Shown: positions 26,851 through 35,659 of the stretch, piece after piece
Layout: every line of letters begins with the position of its first letter
How positions within the stretch are numbered: position 1 is the first letter of the stretch
From: Paenibacillus sp. CF384
GTDB lineage: Bacteria; Bacillota; Bacilli; Paenibacillales; Paenibacillaceae
DNA: 64,000 nucleotides
Reading direction: 5' to 3'
Assembly: GCF_900106745.1 (NCBI RefSeq)
Contig: NZ_FNNV01000022.1
Coordinates: 34,421 to 98,420, forward strand
Made by a program: the position numbers and the translations under genes
The notes under the pieces: generated by a model
What the model was told of the DNA's origin: nothing
Seen by the model: only the letters and a program-made list of their open reading frames with translations
Database searches by the model: none

Positions 26851-28341
26851 ATGTTGCTTAGCATGGAGAATATTACGAAGGCTTACGGTCCTGTGAAAGC
26901 CAATACCGATATTAATTTTACGCTGAACAAAGGTGAAATTCATGCACTCGTCGGCGAGAATGGCGCTGGCAAAACAACGCTCATGCGCATTCTGTACGGC
27001 ATGGAGAAGCCGACCAGCGGCTCCATTCAGATTAACGGCGAAGAGCGGCATTTTGCAACGCCTTCTGATGCCATTCGCAGCGGAATCGGCATGGTGCATC
27101 AGCACTTCATGCTGTTTCCCTCCTTCACGGTAGCCGAGAACATCGTCATCGGACGTGAGCCGAGCTCCGGTATTGGATTTAACCGCAAGGCTGCAATTGC
27201 AGAGGTTGAGGAGCTGTCGCGCCAATATGGCATGCCAGTAGATCCGCGCAAGAAAACGTCGGCTTGCTCGCTTGGCGTTCAGCAGCGCGTAGAAATCTTG
27301 AAGGTGCTTCATCAAGGTGCGGACATCATTATTCTGGATGAACCGACTGGCGTTCTGACGCCGCTTGAAGTGAAGGAGCTGCTGGTTTCAATTAAACGGC
27401 TCGCGGCACAAGGGAAAAGCTTCATTATCATCAGCCACAAGCTGCAAGAGATCATGGATGTAGCTGATCGGATTACGGTGCTTCGCGATGGTCGCGTAAC
27501 CGGCGTGGTGGATGCGAAGCATACAAGCGTGGATCAGATCTCAAGGCTGATGGTCGGCCGCGATTTGGTAGAGATGACCCGTACGGAGCCTGATCTCGGC
27601 ACGGCAGTGCTAGAAGTAAAGTCGCTTACGGTGAATGGCGATAAAGGGAAACCGCTTGTGAACGATGTCAATCTATCGGTCAGAGCCGGGGAGATCGTCG
27701 GTATTGCAGGGATTTCCGGCAATGGTCAGTCCGAGCTGATCGGGGCGATCGCAGGTCTCGTAGATATCGGCAGCGGCCAAGTGTTGCTCGCAGGCAAAGA
27801 GATTACGGGAGCTCCGGTGCGGAAGATCCGGGAGCTTGGACTTGCCCATATTCCGGAGGACCGCTATCAGTGGGGAGCGGCTAAGGATGCGACCGTTGTT
27901 GAGAACGGCGTGATGGGACATGCTCGCAGAGAGCAGCGCTTTGGCATTCTGCGTGGACGGAGCATTCGTTCCATGGTGGAAGGCTGGATTAAACAGTTTG
28001 AGATCAAGACCGGTTCGCCGGACACGAAAGCACAGTTTCTCTCCGGTGGCAACCTGCAGAAGCTGATCGTAGCCAGAGAGCTGGCACAAGGTACGCCGTT
28101 TCTTATTGCCGCAGAGCCAACGCGCGGTGTTGACGTAGGTGCGATGGAGATTATCCATGGCGAGCTGATCAAGAAACGGAATGAACAAGGCGCTATCCTG
28201 CTCGTGTCGTCGGAATTGACGGAGATTCTAAAGCTGTCTGATCGTATCCTGGTCATGAATGAAGGCCGGATCGTGGGCGAGCTGCGTGCCGAGGAAGCGA
28301 CAGAAGAACGGATTAGTTTATTGATGGCAGGAGGTAAGTAG
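26851..28341 (+). CDS. nupO: nucleoside ABC transporter ATP-binding protein (two nucleotide-binding domains)
   Basis: 496-residue duplicated ATPase of the sugar/nucleoside (RbsA/NupO) type. The N-terminal domain has Walker A GENGAGKTT near residue 36, a degenerate signature CSLGVQQR and Walker B IIILDEPTGVL. The C-terminal domain has a degenerate Walker A (GISGNGQSE) and signature LSGGNLQKLIVARE. This asymmetry is usual for the family. It powers the two permeases encoded directly downstream (two bases, then an overlap). AGGAG lies about 14 bases before ATG, a rather long spacing. Closely resembles B. subtilis YufO/NupO. Confidence 0.93.
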   Translation: MLLSMENITKAYGPVKANTDINFTLNKGEIHALVGENGAGKTTLMRILYGMEKPTSGSIQINGEERHFATPSDAIRSGIGMVHQHFMLFPSFTVAENIVIGREPSSGIGFNRKAAIAEVEELSRQYGMPVDPRKKTSACSLGVQQRVEILKVLHQGADIIILDEPTGVLTPLEVKELLVSIKRLAAQGKSFIIISHKLQEIMDVADRITVLRDGRVTGVVDAKHTSVDQISRLMVGRDLVEMTRTEPDLGTAVLEVKSLTVNGDKGKPLVNDVNLSVRAGEIVGIAGISGNGQSELIGAIAGLVDIGSGQVLLAGKEITGAPVRKIRELGLAHIPEDRYQWGAAKDATVVENGVMGHARREQRFGILRGRSIRSMVEGWIKQFEIKTGSPDTKAQFLSGGNLQKLIVARELAQGTPFLIAAEPTRGVDVGAMEIIHGELIKKRNEQGAILLVSSELTEILKLSDRILVMNEGRIVGELRAEEATEERISLLMAGGK

Positions 28342-28343
28342 GC

Positions 28344-29414
28344 TTGAAAAGTAAACTCACCCAATTTGCAGGCTCGCTCTTCCAGCCGGTTATTGCTGTC
28401 ATCCTTGGCTTGCTGATTGGTGCAATTGCCATCTCGCTTGTCGGCGGATCCATTATGGAGACCTACGCGGAGATGTGGAAAGGCGCATTCGGCAGCTTCT
28501 ACTTTGTAACGAATACGCTGTCCCGCGCAACGCCGATTATCTTGGTCGGACTTGGCGCAACGCTTGCCTTCCGAGCGGGGTTCTTCAACCTCGGGGCAGA
28601 GGGACAAATGATTCTTGGCGGACTTAGTGCGGCATTGATCGCCCTATACGTTCCCGGTCCCGGTTGGTACAGGCTTATCATGGCACTGGTTGCCGGCATT
28701 CTGGCAGGCGGCATTTGGTCTGCTTTTGCCGGTTGGATGGATGCGAAATTCCGTATGAATTTGCTAATTACGACGCTGCTGCTCAACTATATTGCTTCGT
28801 TGTTTGCCGGCTATTTGGTAGCTTATCCGCTGAAGGATACATCCGGCTCGGCCGCAATGTCGCAAACGAAGATGATTGATCAGAGCGTCTGGCTTCCTAA
28901 ATTGTTTCAAGGCATGAGTCTTCACGCCGGATTCATTATTGCAATTCTAGGCGCAGTGCTGCTGTATCTGTATATGAAATACACGGTGAGCGGTTATGAA
29001 ACGCGCATGCTCGGCAATAACCCGTTGTTCGCTGCTTACGGTGGCGTGCAGCGCGGCAAGCTGATGCTCTACAGCATGATTGCGAGCGGCGGCTTCGCAG
29101 GCTTGGCCGGTGCCGTAGAAGTGCTTGGTACGCAATACCGCTATTTGGATGGCTCGCTTTCCACGCCGGGTTATGCCTGGTCGGGGATTATGGCAACGCT
29201 TCTCGCTAACTCGCATCCGCTTGGCACCGCATTCGCTGCCTTATTGCTGGCGGCCTTGCAAACCGGCGGTATGGGCGTAGAACGCAATACCGAGGTTCCG
29301 CTTGAGATTGCGAGTGTTATCCAAGCTACGCTGATCCTCTTCGTCTCAGCTAAATTAAGCTATGGCTTCTTAAAACGCAGGAAAGCGAGGGCTCAAGGTG
29401 GAACAATTACTTGA
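28344..29414 (+). CDS. nupP: nucleoside ABC transporter permease (YufP/NupP-like)
   Basis: 356-residue membrane protein with about ten predicted helices of the BPD_transp_2 family. FFNLGAEGQMILGGLSAAL is the family hallmark, and an EAA-like segment precedes GTAFAALLLAALQ. The start is TTG at 28344, supported by AGGAGG at 28329-28334; there is no competing ATG upstream. It overlaps the next permease gene by 17 bases. Forms the translocation pathway for nucleosides with the 29398 product. Confidence 0.92.
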   Translation: MKSKLTQFAGSLFQPVIAVILGLLIGAIAISLVGGSIMETYAEMWKGAFGSFYFVTNTLSRATPIILVGLGATLAFRAGFFNLGAEGQMILGGLSAALIALYVPGPGWYRLIMALVAGILAGGIWSAFAGWMDAKFRMNLLITTLLLNYIASLFAGYLVAYPLKDTSGSAAMSQTKMIDQSVWLPKLFQGMSLHAGFIIAILGAVLLYLYMKYTVSGYETRMLGNNPLFAAYGGVQRGKLMLYSMIASGGFAGLAGAVEVLGTQYRYLDGSLSTPGYAWSGIMATLLANSHPLGTAFAALLLAALQTGGMGVERNTEVPLEIASVIQATLILFVSAKLSYGFLKRRKARAQGGTIT

Positions 29415-30321
29415 TGCTTCACTGTTTAACTCTGCCCTACGAATGGTGACACCCATTCTGCTTGCCGCACTCGGCGGCGCGATCTGCTCGCGCGTTGGCT
29501 TGTTCAATGTAGGCTTGGAAGGGCTTGTGCTGTTCGGCGCTTTCTTCGCGATCGTCGGCAATTACCTGATGGGCAATGTGTGGCTTGCGGTCGCGTTTGC
29601 GGTCGTTTGCGTCATGTTATTCTCGATGATATTCGCTTATCTAAGCATCCAGCTTAAGGCGAATGTTATTATAGTCGGGATATCGCTTAACTTCTTGGCG
29701 CTGGGCTTAACCTCGTTCAGTCTGCGTGCCATCTTCAATGTGAAAGGCGCTTATTACGATAAGAACATGCAAGGATTGCCGGCATGGGATATCCCGCTAA
29801 TCAAAGATATTCCGTGGCTTGGCGACGTTCTGTCCGGACATTCGCCGCTCGTGTATGCTGCGTTCCTGCTCGTCTTCGTGTTTCAATATTTCTTGTTCAG
29901 AACGGTGTCCGGTTTCCGGCTGCTGGCTGTCGGCGAGAATCCGGTTGCCGCGCGCAGCATTGGCATCAAGTCCAAACGCATTCAATACGGCGCCGTGTTG
30001 ATTTGCGGTGTATTATGCGGATTGGCCGGCGCACAGCTGTCGCTTGGACAAGTGACGATGTTTACGGAAAATATGACCGCAGGCCGAGGGTTTATCGCCC
30101 TTGTCGCAACGATGCTCGGTCAATCGAATCCGATTGGCGTTGGCGCATCCAGTCTGTTGTTCGGTTTTATGGATGCGATCAGCATTCGGCTGCAGGGCTT
30201 GGCGCTGCCGACCAATTTTACAAACATGCTGCCATATGTCGTGACGCTTGTGATGATGTTCTTCTTCAAGGATAAGAGCTATCTTGCGGAAGCGCGCAAA
30301 GCGAATGAAAGCTCCCGTTAA
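29398..30321 (+). CDS. nupQ: nucleoside ABC transporter permease (YufQ/NupQ-like)
   Basis: 307-residue multi-spanning permease of the BPD_transp_2 family, partner of the preceding subunit. LFNVGLEGLVLFGAFFAIV matches the conserved motif, and GIKSKRIQYGAVLICGVLCG is the cytoplasmic loop that contacts the ATPase. Starts at GTG 29398 inside the end of the upstream gene, so translation is coupled. The product completes a NupNOPQ-type importer. Confidence 0.92.
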   Translation: MEQLLDASLFNSALRMVTPILLAALGGAICSRVGLFNVGLEGLVLFGAFFAIVGNYLMGNVWLAVAFAVVCVMLFSMIFAYLSIQLKANVIIVGISLNFLALGLTSFSLRAIFNVKGAYYDKNMQGLPAWDIPLIKDIPWLGDVLSGHSPLVYAAFLLVFVFQYFLFRTVSGFRLLAVGENPVAARSIGIKSKRIQYGAVLICGVLCGLAGAQLSLGQVTMFTENMTAGRGFIALVATMLGQSNPIGVGASSLLFGFMDAISIRLQGLALPTNFTNMLPYVVTLVMMFFFKDKSYLAEARKANESSR

Positions 30322-30358
30322 TGAAATATACTAGTAGTGCTCAAGGAGGGACAATAAA

Positions 30359-31033
30359 GTGAACAATAAAGCAGAACGCTTGAAGAAAGCGAAACCGATT
30401 ACGCAAGTAGAAGTAGATGCTTCGCTCGCGCATCGTTTGCCGCCGGGCCAAGCTTTAACAGAGCGCTTCCCGATCCTGCATGAAGGGGAAGTACCGAATT
30501 ATTCGCTGCCGGACTGGAGACTTCGCATCTTCGGCGAAGTGGAGAAGGAAATGGAGTTCTCGCTGGAGCAGCTGAAAGCGATGAAACAATCCGAAGTATT
30601 GTGCGATATTCACTGCGTGACGCGCTGGTCGAAGTTCGATACGACGTGGGAAGGCGTGAAGTTCAAAGATTTGCTGCCTTTGCTCGGCGTGAAACCGGAA
30701 GCTCGTTATGTCATGATCCATGCGGATAACGACTATGAGACGAATGTGCCGATTGAAGATTTGATGGGCGATGATATCCTGCTTGCTTTCTTGTTCGACG
30801 GCGAGCCGCTCACGCCTAAGCACGGTTTCCCTCTTCGTCTTGTTGTGCCGCATTTGTACTTCTGGAAGAGTGCGAAGTGGATTACAGGCATCGAGTTTAT
30901 GAAGGAAGACCGCCCTGGCTTCTGGGAGCGCAATGGCTTCCATAACGTAGCCGACCCGTTCCGCGAGGAGCGTTTCTCCGGGGAAGATCTTGGTCTGCCG
31001 GAAGATTTGTGGAAAGATGTGGACTTCGACTAA
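30359..31033 (+). CDS. molybdopterin-dependent oxidoreductase (sulfite-oxidase fold, YuiH-like)
   Basis: 224-residue protein of the oxidoreductase molybdopterin-binding domain family. The Mo-coordinating cysteine is C86 in DIHCVTRWS, and downstream segments PLTPKHGFPLRLVVPHLYFW and KSAKWITGIEF are typical of SUOX-fold enzymes. There is no Tat signal, dimerisation domain or haem domain, so it is a minimal cytoplasmic member like B. subtilis YuiH. AAGGAGGG precedes the GTG start. Its stop overlaps the nucleoside phosphorylase ATG by one base (TAATG), so it is embedded in the nucleoside operon. This is unexpected for a family usually assigned to sulfite or sulfoxide chemistry. Substrate unknown. 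Confidence 0.88.
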   Translation: MNNKAERLKKAKPITQVEVDASLAHRLPPGQALTERFPILHEGEVPNYSLPDWRLRIFGEVEKEMEFSLEQLKAMKQSEVLCDIHCVTRWSKFDTTWEGVKFKDLLPLLGVKPEARYVMIHADNDYETNVPIEDLMGDDILLAFLFDGEPLTPKHGFPLRLVVPHLYFWKSAKWITGIEFMKEDRPGFWERNGFHNVADPFREERFSGEDLGLPEDLWKDVDFD

Positions 31034-31767
31034 TGACACTAATGCCTATACTACAAATTCATAGCGAGGACGCGGCGGATTTCGCGATTGTATGCGGGGA
31101 TCCGAAGCGCGCCGAGCTGATTTCGAAGAAGCTGGACAATGCGCGAGAATTGGCGTTCAGCCGTGAATATCGTACTTTCGCAGGAGAGGTTGGGGGCGTG
31201 CGCGTCCTAGTTACAAGCCATGGCGTCGGCTCTGCCGGGGCAGCGGTCTGCTTCGAGGAGCTGATCCGCGCAGGCGTGAAGACGCTGATCCGCGTGGGCA
31301 CGGCCGGTTCGTATTCGGCTGACCATCCTGCGGGCAGCCTCATCGTCAGTACCGCTGCGGTACGTGCGGAGGGACTGACTCGCCAGCTCGTGCCGGACGG
31401 CTTCCCGGCCGTCGGCGACAGCGATGTTGTCAGCGCTCTGTACGCCGCTGCTCAGGAGAGCGAAGGCATCGTGAAGAAAGGCATCACCGTTTCACTGGAT
31501 GCATTCTTCACCGGGGTCGAAGAGATTCCGCACCGCAAGTACAAGCAAGCGGGCGCACTCGCCGTGGAGATGGAGATCGCGGCGCTGTATGTCGTCGCGA
31601 CGCTTCGCGGCGCGCGTGCCGGCGCGATTGTCGCGCTGGACGGCTACGCTGACAGCGACCTCGCCGAGGTGTATGACCCGCACACGAACGTGGTCGCGGA
31701 CGCCGTCGAGCGCGAGATCGCTGCAGCGCTGCGCGCTGTTGTGATGCTGGCGGGAGAAGCGAAGTAA
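31033..31767 (+). CDS. nucleoside phosphorylase (PNP/UDP family)
   Basis: 244-residue cytoplasmic phosphorylase, probably uridine- or purine-nucleoside specific, converting imported nucleosides to base plus (deoxy)ribose-1-phosphate. Seen: VCGDPKRAELISKKL at the phosphate site, VTSHGVGSAGA, RVGTAGS, and the ribose-binding segment VEMEIAALYVVA (family VEMEaaaly). I chose ATG at 31033, which overlaps the preceding stop (TAATG), rather than an earlier in-frame start inside the upstream gene. It is the last gene of the operon, followed by a strong terminator. The exact substrate cannot be decided; the fit is somewhat closer to uridine phosphorylase than to PNP. Confidence 0.9.
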   Translation: MTLMPILQIHSEDAADFAIVCGDPKRAELISKKLDNARELAFSREYRTFAGEVGGVRVLVTSHGVGSAGAAVCFEELIRAGVKTLIRVGTAGSYSADHPAGSLIVSTAAVRAEGLTRQLVPDGFPAVGDSDVVSALYAAAQESEGIVKKGITVSLDAFFTGVEEIPHRKYKQAGALAVEMEIAALYVVATLRGARAGAIVALDGYADSDLAEVYDPHTNVVADAVEREIAAALRAVVMLAGEAK

Positions 31768-31773
31768 TAGGAG

Positions 31774-31824
31774 AGCCGTTTCAAAAGTGAGCGTGGTGTT
31801 GCGACTTTTGAGACGGCTTTTTTT
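31774..31824 (+). terminator. terminator of the nucleoside operon
   Basis: AGCCGTTTCAAAAGT (31774-31788) pairs perfectly or nearly so with ACTTTTGAGACGGCT (31804-31818), followed by a T run. Confidence 0.9.
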
Positions 31825-31843
31825 CTGCGCGCGTATCGCGTGT

Positions 31844-31920
31844 GGATGATCGCCACAGCTGGCCTCGCGGAAGATTGTACAGCAGGTGTCGCGGATGATC
31901 ACCCCAGCGGGCCTTGCGCC
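31844..31920. repeat. two direct copies of a ~25-bp GC-rich element
   Basis: GGATGATCGCCACAGC... at 31844 and GGATGATCACCCCAGC... at 31893 are about 85 percent alike over ~25 bases, 49 bases apart. Function unknown. Confidence 0.5.
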
Positions 31921-31975
31921 GAGGAGGGGGATCATTCAGGAGCGTTTTCCCAAGCGAGATATCCAACTCTCGGAT

Positions 31976-32163
31976 CATTGTTGCATAAATTGCAACAAAA
32001 TCCCCCTTAGCTGCCCTCGAACCACAAAATCATGCAGAAAATGCAGCATTACAGACTGCAAAGACGCCAATTAGCTGATTCAGAGGTAAGATGTTGCATA
32101 ATGTGCAACAATCCTCCACGCAGGCCGAAATTCTCTCGGAAATGTTGCACAAAATGCAGCATT
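31976..32163. repeat. four family E palindromes
   Basis: Units of the TGTTGCA/TGCAACA type at 31976-31998, 32026-32050, 32090-32112 and 32140-32163, about 50 bases apart, the same number and spacing as at 2421-2608. They occupy the 568-base gap between the nucleoside operon and the kinase at 32335; small open frames here are repeat-derived. Confidence 0.8.
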
Positions 32164-32334
32164 CTCCACTTTTGCGAACGAGACAACGTACCACGCTCCT
32201 CCCTCCATTTTCGAGTCAACAAGCAGTTCAACTTACCGGTTATAAAGAGTTGTTTGTCCGCTTCCGCTCCTCTCTGGTATATTGAGTGAGGTGGTGCAAC
32301 AAGTAGTGAAGCAGAAGGAGCGGTCAGCGCATAT

Positions 32335-34215
32335 ATGAATCCCATCAGTCGGTTCTCACAACTATTCTCCTCATTTAGCGATATGCCGATGGAACGCAAG
32401 CTGTTGCTTGTTTTCCTGGTGCTGATTACATTGCCGCTGACGTTCATTGGGGCGGTTTCCTTTCGCAATTATTCCGATTCGATTGAACAGAACACCATCG
32501 CCTATTCCACCACGATGCTGGGCAACATGATGGATCGCGTGGATGATTATATCGACGATATGAGCCGTATTTCTTCCATTCCCGCCTATCAGGATGACAT
32601 TAAGCAAAACCTGATCAAATCCGGCAAATACCATGAGCAGCGTGCGCAATATTCTTCGGATGAGAACAGCGGCGCGCCGCCGATGGATTTTGATTTGCTG
32701 CTGGCGATTCAGCGCGGCATTGAAGGCAATATTTCGTTTATCAATACGATCAAGCGGGGCGCTACGTCGGTCTATATTTTCGATCAATATGGAAACGGTT
32801 ACTATTCGACGAAGTCCGGCGGCATCCGCATGAACATTAAGGAAAGCTACCAATACTGGATGGAGCGTGCAGCCGATTCCAAAGGGGAAGCGCTGCTGAT
32901 TAGCACCCAGAAATATACGAGTAATTTGAAAAGCACCCGCTATGCGTTTACGGTGGTTCGTAAGATCATAGACAAATCCTTGCATGATATTGGCCTAATC
33001 GCCGTGGATGCCAACATCAACGTAATTGAAGACCAAATTGTTAAATTCGATGGCGTCACGCACGGCAAATCATTCATCTTCGATGCACTCGGCAACGTGA
33101 TTTACGATAGCGATAAGAAGCTGTTGGCTACGAATATAAGCGACATGCAGATGGTGAAGATGGCGCAAGGGGAGAAGGGGAGCTTCTACCTGGAGGAAAA
33201 CGGAGAGAAGCATCTCTATATCTTCACCACATCTCCGCATACGAATTGGAAGGTGATCACCTCCATCCCGGTGAAGGAGCTGACGCGCAATACGGCTGTC
33301 ATCCGCAATGTGACGTGGATTCTTACGTTCTTAACGATTGGTATCGCGCTGCTCATCTCGATCTTCTTCTCCTTCGCGCTGACGAAGCCGCTGCGGAAGA
33401 TGATGAAGCTGATGAGGAAGGTTCAAGAGGGCGACTTTAGCGTCCAATTCCAAGTCAAACACCGTGATGAAATCGGGCAGCTTGGCAACCAGTTCAACCG
33501 GATGATTCTGCGCATTGATGATCTCATTCGAGACATTTACTTGATGGAAACGAAGAAGAAGGAAGCAGAGCTGCATGCGCTGCAAAGCCAGATCAATCCT
33601 CATTTCATGTACAACACGCTGGAGTCGATTCGGATGGCCGCCGAGCTTAATGATGATACGGACGCAGCGGATATGCTGGCGATTCTCGGGAAGCTGCTAC
33701 GATACAGCATCAGCGATCTCAATGAAGAAGTCATTCTCGGCAGCGAGATTAACCATATCCGATACTACGTGGAAATTCTGAATTATCGTTATCCAGGCCG
33801 ATTCGAGCTGAAGGTAAATGCACCTGATGAGCTGATGAGCTACGCGCTGATTAAGCTCGTGCTTCAGCCGATCGTAGAAAATGCGATCTACCACGGGATG
33901 GACGATAACAAGCCGAAGATGGTCATTGAGGCGTCGGCATGGAAGACCGAGCAAGCTGTATTCGTTCAGCTTACCGACGATGGAATCGGGATGGACGAGA
34001 AGACGCTGGAGCGTTTGAACGGTAGTTTGAACGGTGTGCTTTCGCTGGAGGGCGGTTATTCGGATTCGCATCGAACCGGAATCGGACTGCGGAATGTCAA
34101 TGAACGCATTAAGCTGCACTATGGCGCAAACTATGGAATTACAGTAACAAGTCAGCCTGGCACAGGGACACAAGTGATGCTGCGGCTACCTATCGTGGGA
34201 GGAGAAGTGGAATGA
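32335..34215 (+). CDS. YesM-type sensor histidine kinase without adjacent regulator
   Basis: 626 residues: N-terminal helix about 20-40, a large extracytoplasmic dCache-like sensing domain to ~325, a second helix (NVTWILTFLTIGIALLISIF), HAMP (TKPLRKMMKLMRKVQEGDFS), the His_kinase domain with QINPHFMYNTLESI (H423) and a HATPase_c domain with LQPIVENAIYHGM and GIGLRNVNERI. No response regulator follows. Instead a binding lipoprotein starts within the last four bases (ATGA overlap), so the two are translated together, suggesting that the lipoprotein is a sensory partner. The regulator and permeases may be those at 47-51 kb. AAGGAG precedes the start by 14 bases. Confidence 0.92.
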   Translation: MNPISRFSQLFSSFSDMPMERKLLLVFLVLITLPLTFIGAVSFRNYSDSIEQNTIAYSTTMLGNMMDRVDDYIDDMSRISSIPAYQDDIKQNLIKSGKYHEQRAQYSSDENSGAPPMDFDLLLAIQRGIEGNISFINTIKRGATSVYIFDQYGNGYYSTKSGGIRMNIKESYQYWMERAADSKGEALLISTQKYTSNLKSTRYAFTVVRKIIDKSLHDIGLIAVDANINVIEDQIVKFDGVTHGKSFIFDALGNVIYDSDKKLLATNISDMQMVKMAQGEKGSFYLEENGEKHLYIFTTSPHTNWKVITSIPVKELTRNTAVIRNVTWILTFLTIGIALLISIFFSFALTKPLRKMMKLMRKVQEGDFSVQFQVKHRDEIGQLGNQFNRMILRIDDLIRDIYLMETKKKEAELHALQSQINPHFMYNTLESIRMAAELNDDTDAADMLAILGKLLRYSISDLNEEVILGSEINHIRYYVEILNYRYPGRFELKVNAPDELMSYALIKLVLQPIVENAIYHGMDDNKPKMVIEASAWKTEQAVFVQLTDDGIGMDEKTLERLNGSLNGVLSLEGGYSDSHRTGIGLRNVNERIKLHYGANYGITVTSQPGTGTQVMLRLPIVGGEVE

Positions 34216-35600
34216 AGATGCCGGTTCTAGCATCCAAACGTATCAAATTCACCTTGGCAGCTGCTGTGCTCTGCAGCTCCATGCTGACAAGCTGTGCATC
34301 CCATCAAACCGCTGACAAGACTCCGCCGCCTTCTCCTAGCATCAAGGAGGAGAACACAGATGGTTTGAAGCAAATCACGATGCTGACGAATCGTGTTGAC
34401 CTTGTGGAGAACGGCGTCTTTCAGAAGTACGCGGACAAGTTTGAAGCGAAGCATCCTGGTACGCATGTCGAGTTTGAGGGACTGACCAATTATGCCAGCG
34501 ATATTCTCGTCAGACTGTCGACGCGGAGCACAGGCGATGTGCTGCTGCTGCCGAACAACCTGCCGAATGAGGACTTGATTAATTATTTTGAGCCGCTGAA
34601 TGACAGTCTCTTCGAGCATACGCGGTTTGCCGATTTCAAATCCTACCGCGGCGAGCGATATGGGATTGCAACAGGTGCCGCTACGGATGGTATCGTGTAC
34701 AATAAAACGGCTTTTCTGAGAGCGGGCATTACGAAGGTGCCTGCGACACTGGAGGAGTTCTATGCCGCATGTGCCAAGCTGAAGCGAGTAGGCATCGTGC
34801 CCATCTATCTAAACTATGGCGCGCAGTGGCCGATGTCGTCTTGGGGTGAGAATTTAGTCAGTTATATGACCGGGAGTGCGAATTACTTGAATCAGATGAC
34901 AGCATCCGATCAGCCGTTCACCAATGAGAATCCATGGGGGCAGACCATTACAATCGTCAAAACGCTAATTAATAAAGGCTACGTCGAGAAGGACCTCTTC
35001 ACGAACAACTGGGAGATGTCCAAAGGCGAGGTGGCGAAAGGAAATGCGGGCATGTATTTCCTGGGCAATTGGGTAATCAATCAAGTCATTGCAGCAGGCG
35101 GAAGCTCGGAGGACCTCGGTTTCTTCCCGTTCCCGTATAATAACGATGCGAAGCGGTATGCGCCGCTTAGTCCGGATTGGTTTCTAGGTGTAAGCAAATT
35201 CAGCGAAAATAAAGAGCTCGCCGAGGCGTGGGTGAACTTCTTCGTGAAGGAGTCCGGTTATGTGGACGATTCCGGATTCCTGCCTGTCGATACGACGAAG
35301 ACTTCTCAACTGCCGCAAATCCGGCAGTTTCTAACCTTTGATCCCATCTTCGTCGAACGGCAGCCGCCAAGCGATGATTTCTTGAATATTTCGGCGAAGG
35401 CCCAGATGGCATTCTGGTCCGGCGATTACGTGCAGGAGTGGGTCGCGGCGCCGGACCTGAAGCTATCCTTCCAGAGCTACAATGTACGATGGGCTGAAGC
35501 AAGGAAGCTTGTGCTTGGGATAGAAGTGTCGAACAAGAAGCAGCCGACTGAGCAATCGACGGACAAAGCAGCTGTTGAAGAAGCGGATAAGCAGAAGTAG
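34212..35600 (+). CDS. solute-binding lipoprotein coupled to a histidine kinase
   Basis: 462-residue family-1 sugar-binding lipoprotein; lipobox MLTSC, lipid-Cys28. It overlaps the kinase gene by four bases with GGAGGAG just upstream. Clearly paralogous to the binding protein at 47173: both share LGNWVINQVI, the FFPFP segment, PDWFxGV and TLTNR/FLTNR near the start. No permease genes follow; the transcript enters the leader-RNA region. Most likely a sensing partner of the 32335 kinase rather than a transport component, an inference from coupling and from absence of permeases. The Lys/Glu-rich C-terminal tail (about 440-462) is unusual for the fold. Confidence 0.9.
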   Translation: MKMPVLASKRIKFTLAAAVLCSSMLTSCASHQTADKTPPPSPSIKEENTDGLKQITMLTNRVDLVENGVFQKYADKFEAKHPGTHVEFEGLTNYASDILVRLSTRSTGDVLLLPNNLPNEDLINYFEPLNDSLFEHTRFADFKSYRGERYGIATGAATDGIVYNKTAFLRAGITKVPATLEEFYAACAKLKRVGIVPIYLNYGAQWPMSSWGENLVSYMTGSANYLNQMTASDQPFTNENPWGQTITIVKTLINKGYVEKDLFTNNWEMSKGEVAKGNAGMYFLGNWVINQVIAAGGSSEDLGFFPFPYNNDAKRYAPLSPDWFLGVSKFSENKELAEAWVNFFVKESGYVDDSGFLPVDTTKTSQLPQIRQFLTFDPIFVERQPPSDDFLNISAKAQMAFWSGDYVQEWVAAPDLKLSFQSYNVRWAEARKLVLGIEVSNKKQPTEQSTDKAAVEEADKQK

Positions 35601-35624
35601 CAGCAGTTTCGCAGAATAAAACAA

Positions 35625-35653
35625 TTGTAATATATTCCCTTGTTTACTATACT
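35625..35653 (+). promoter_or_regulatory. promoter of the structured RNA upstream of the acetyltransferase
   Basis: TTGTAA (35625-35630), 17-base spacer, TATACT (35648-35653). Transcription would begin near 35660, just before the folded element. Confidence 0.55.
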
Positions 35654-35659
35654 GGGTAT

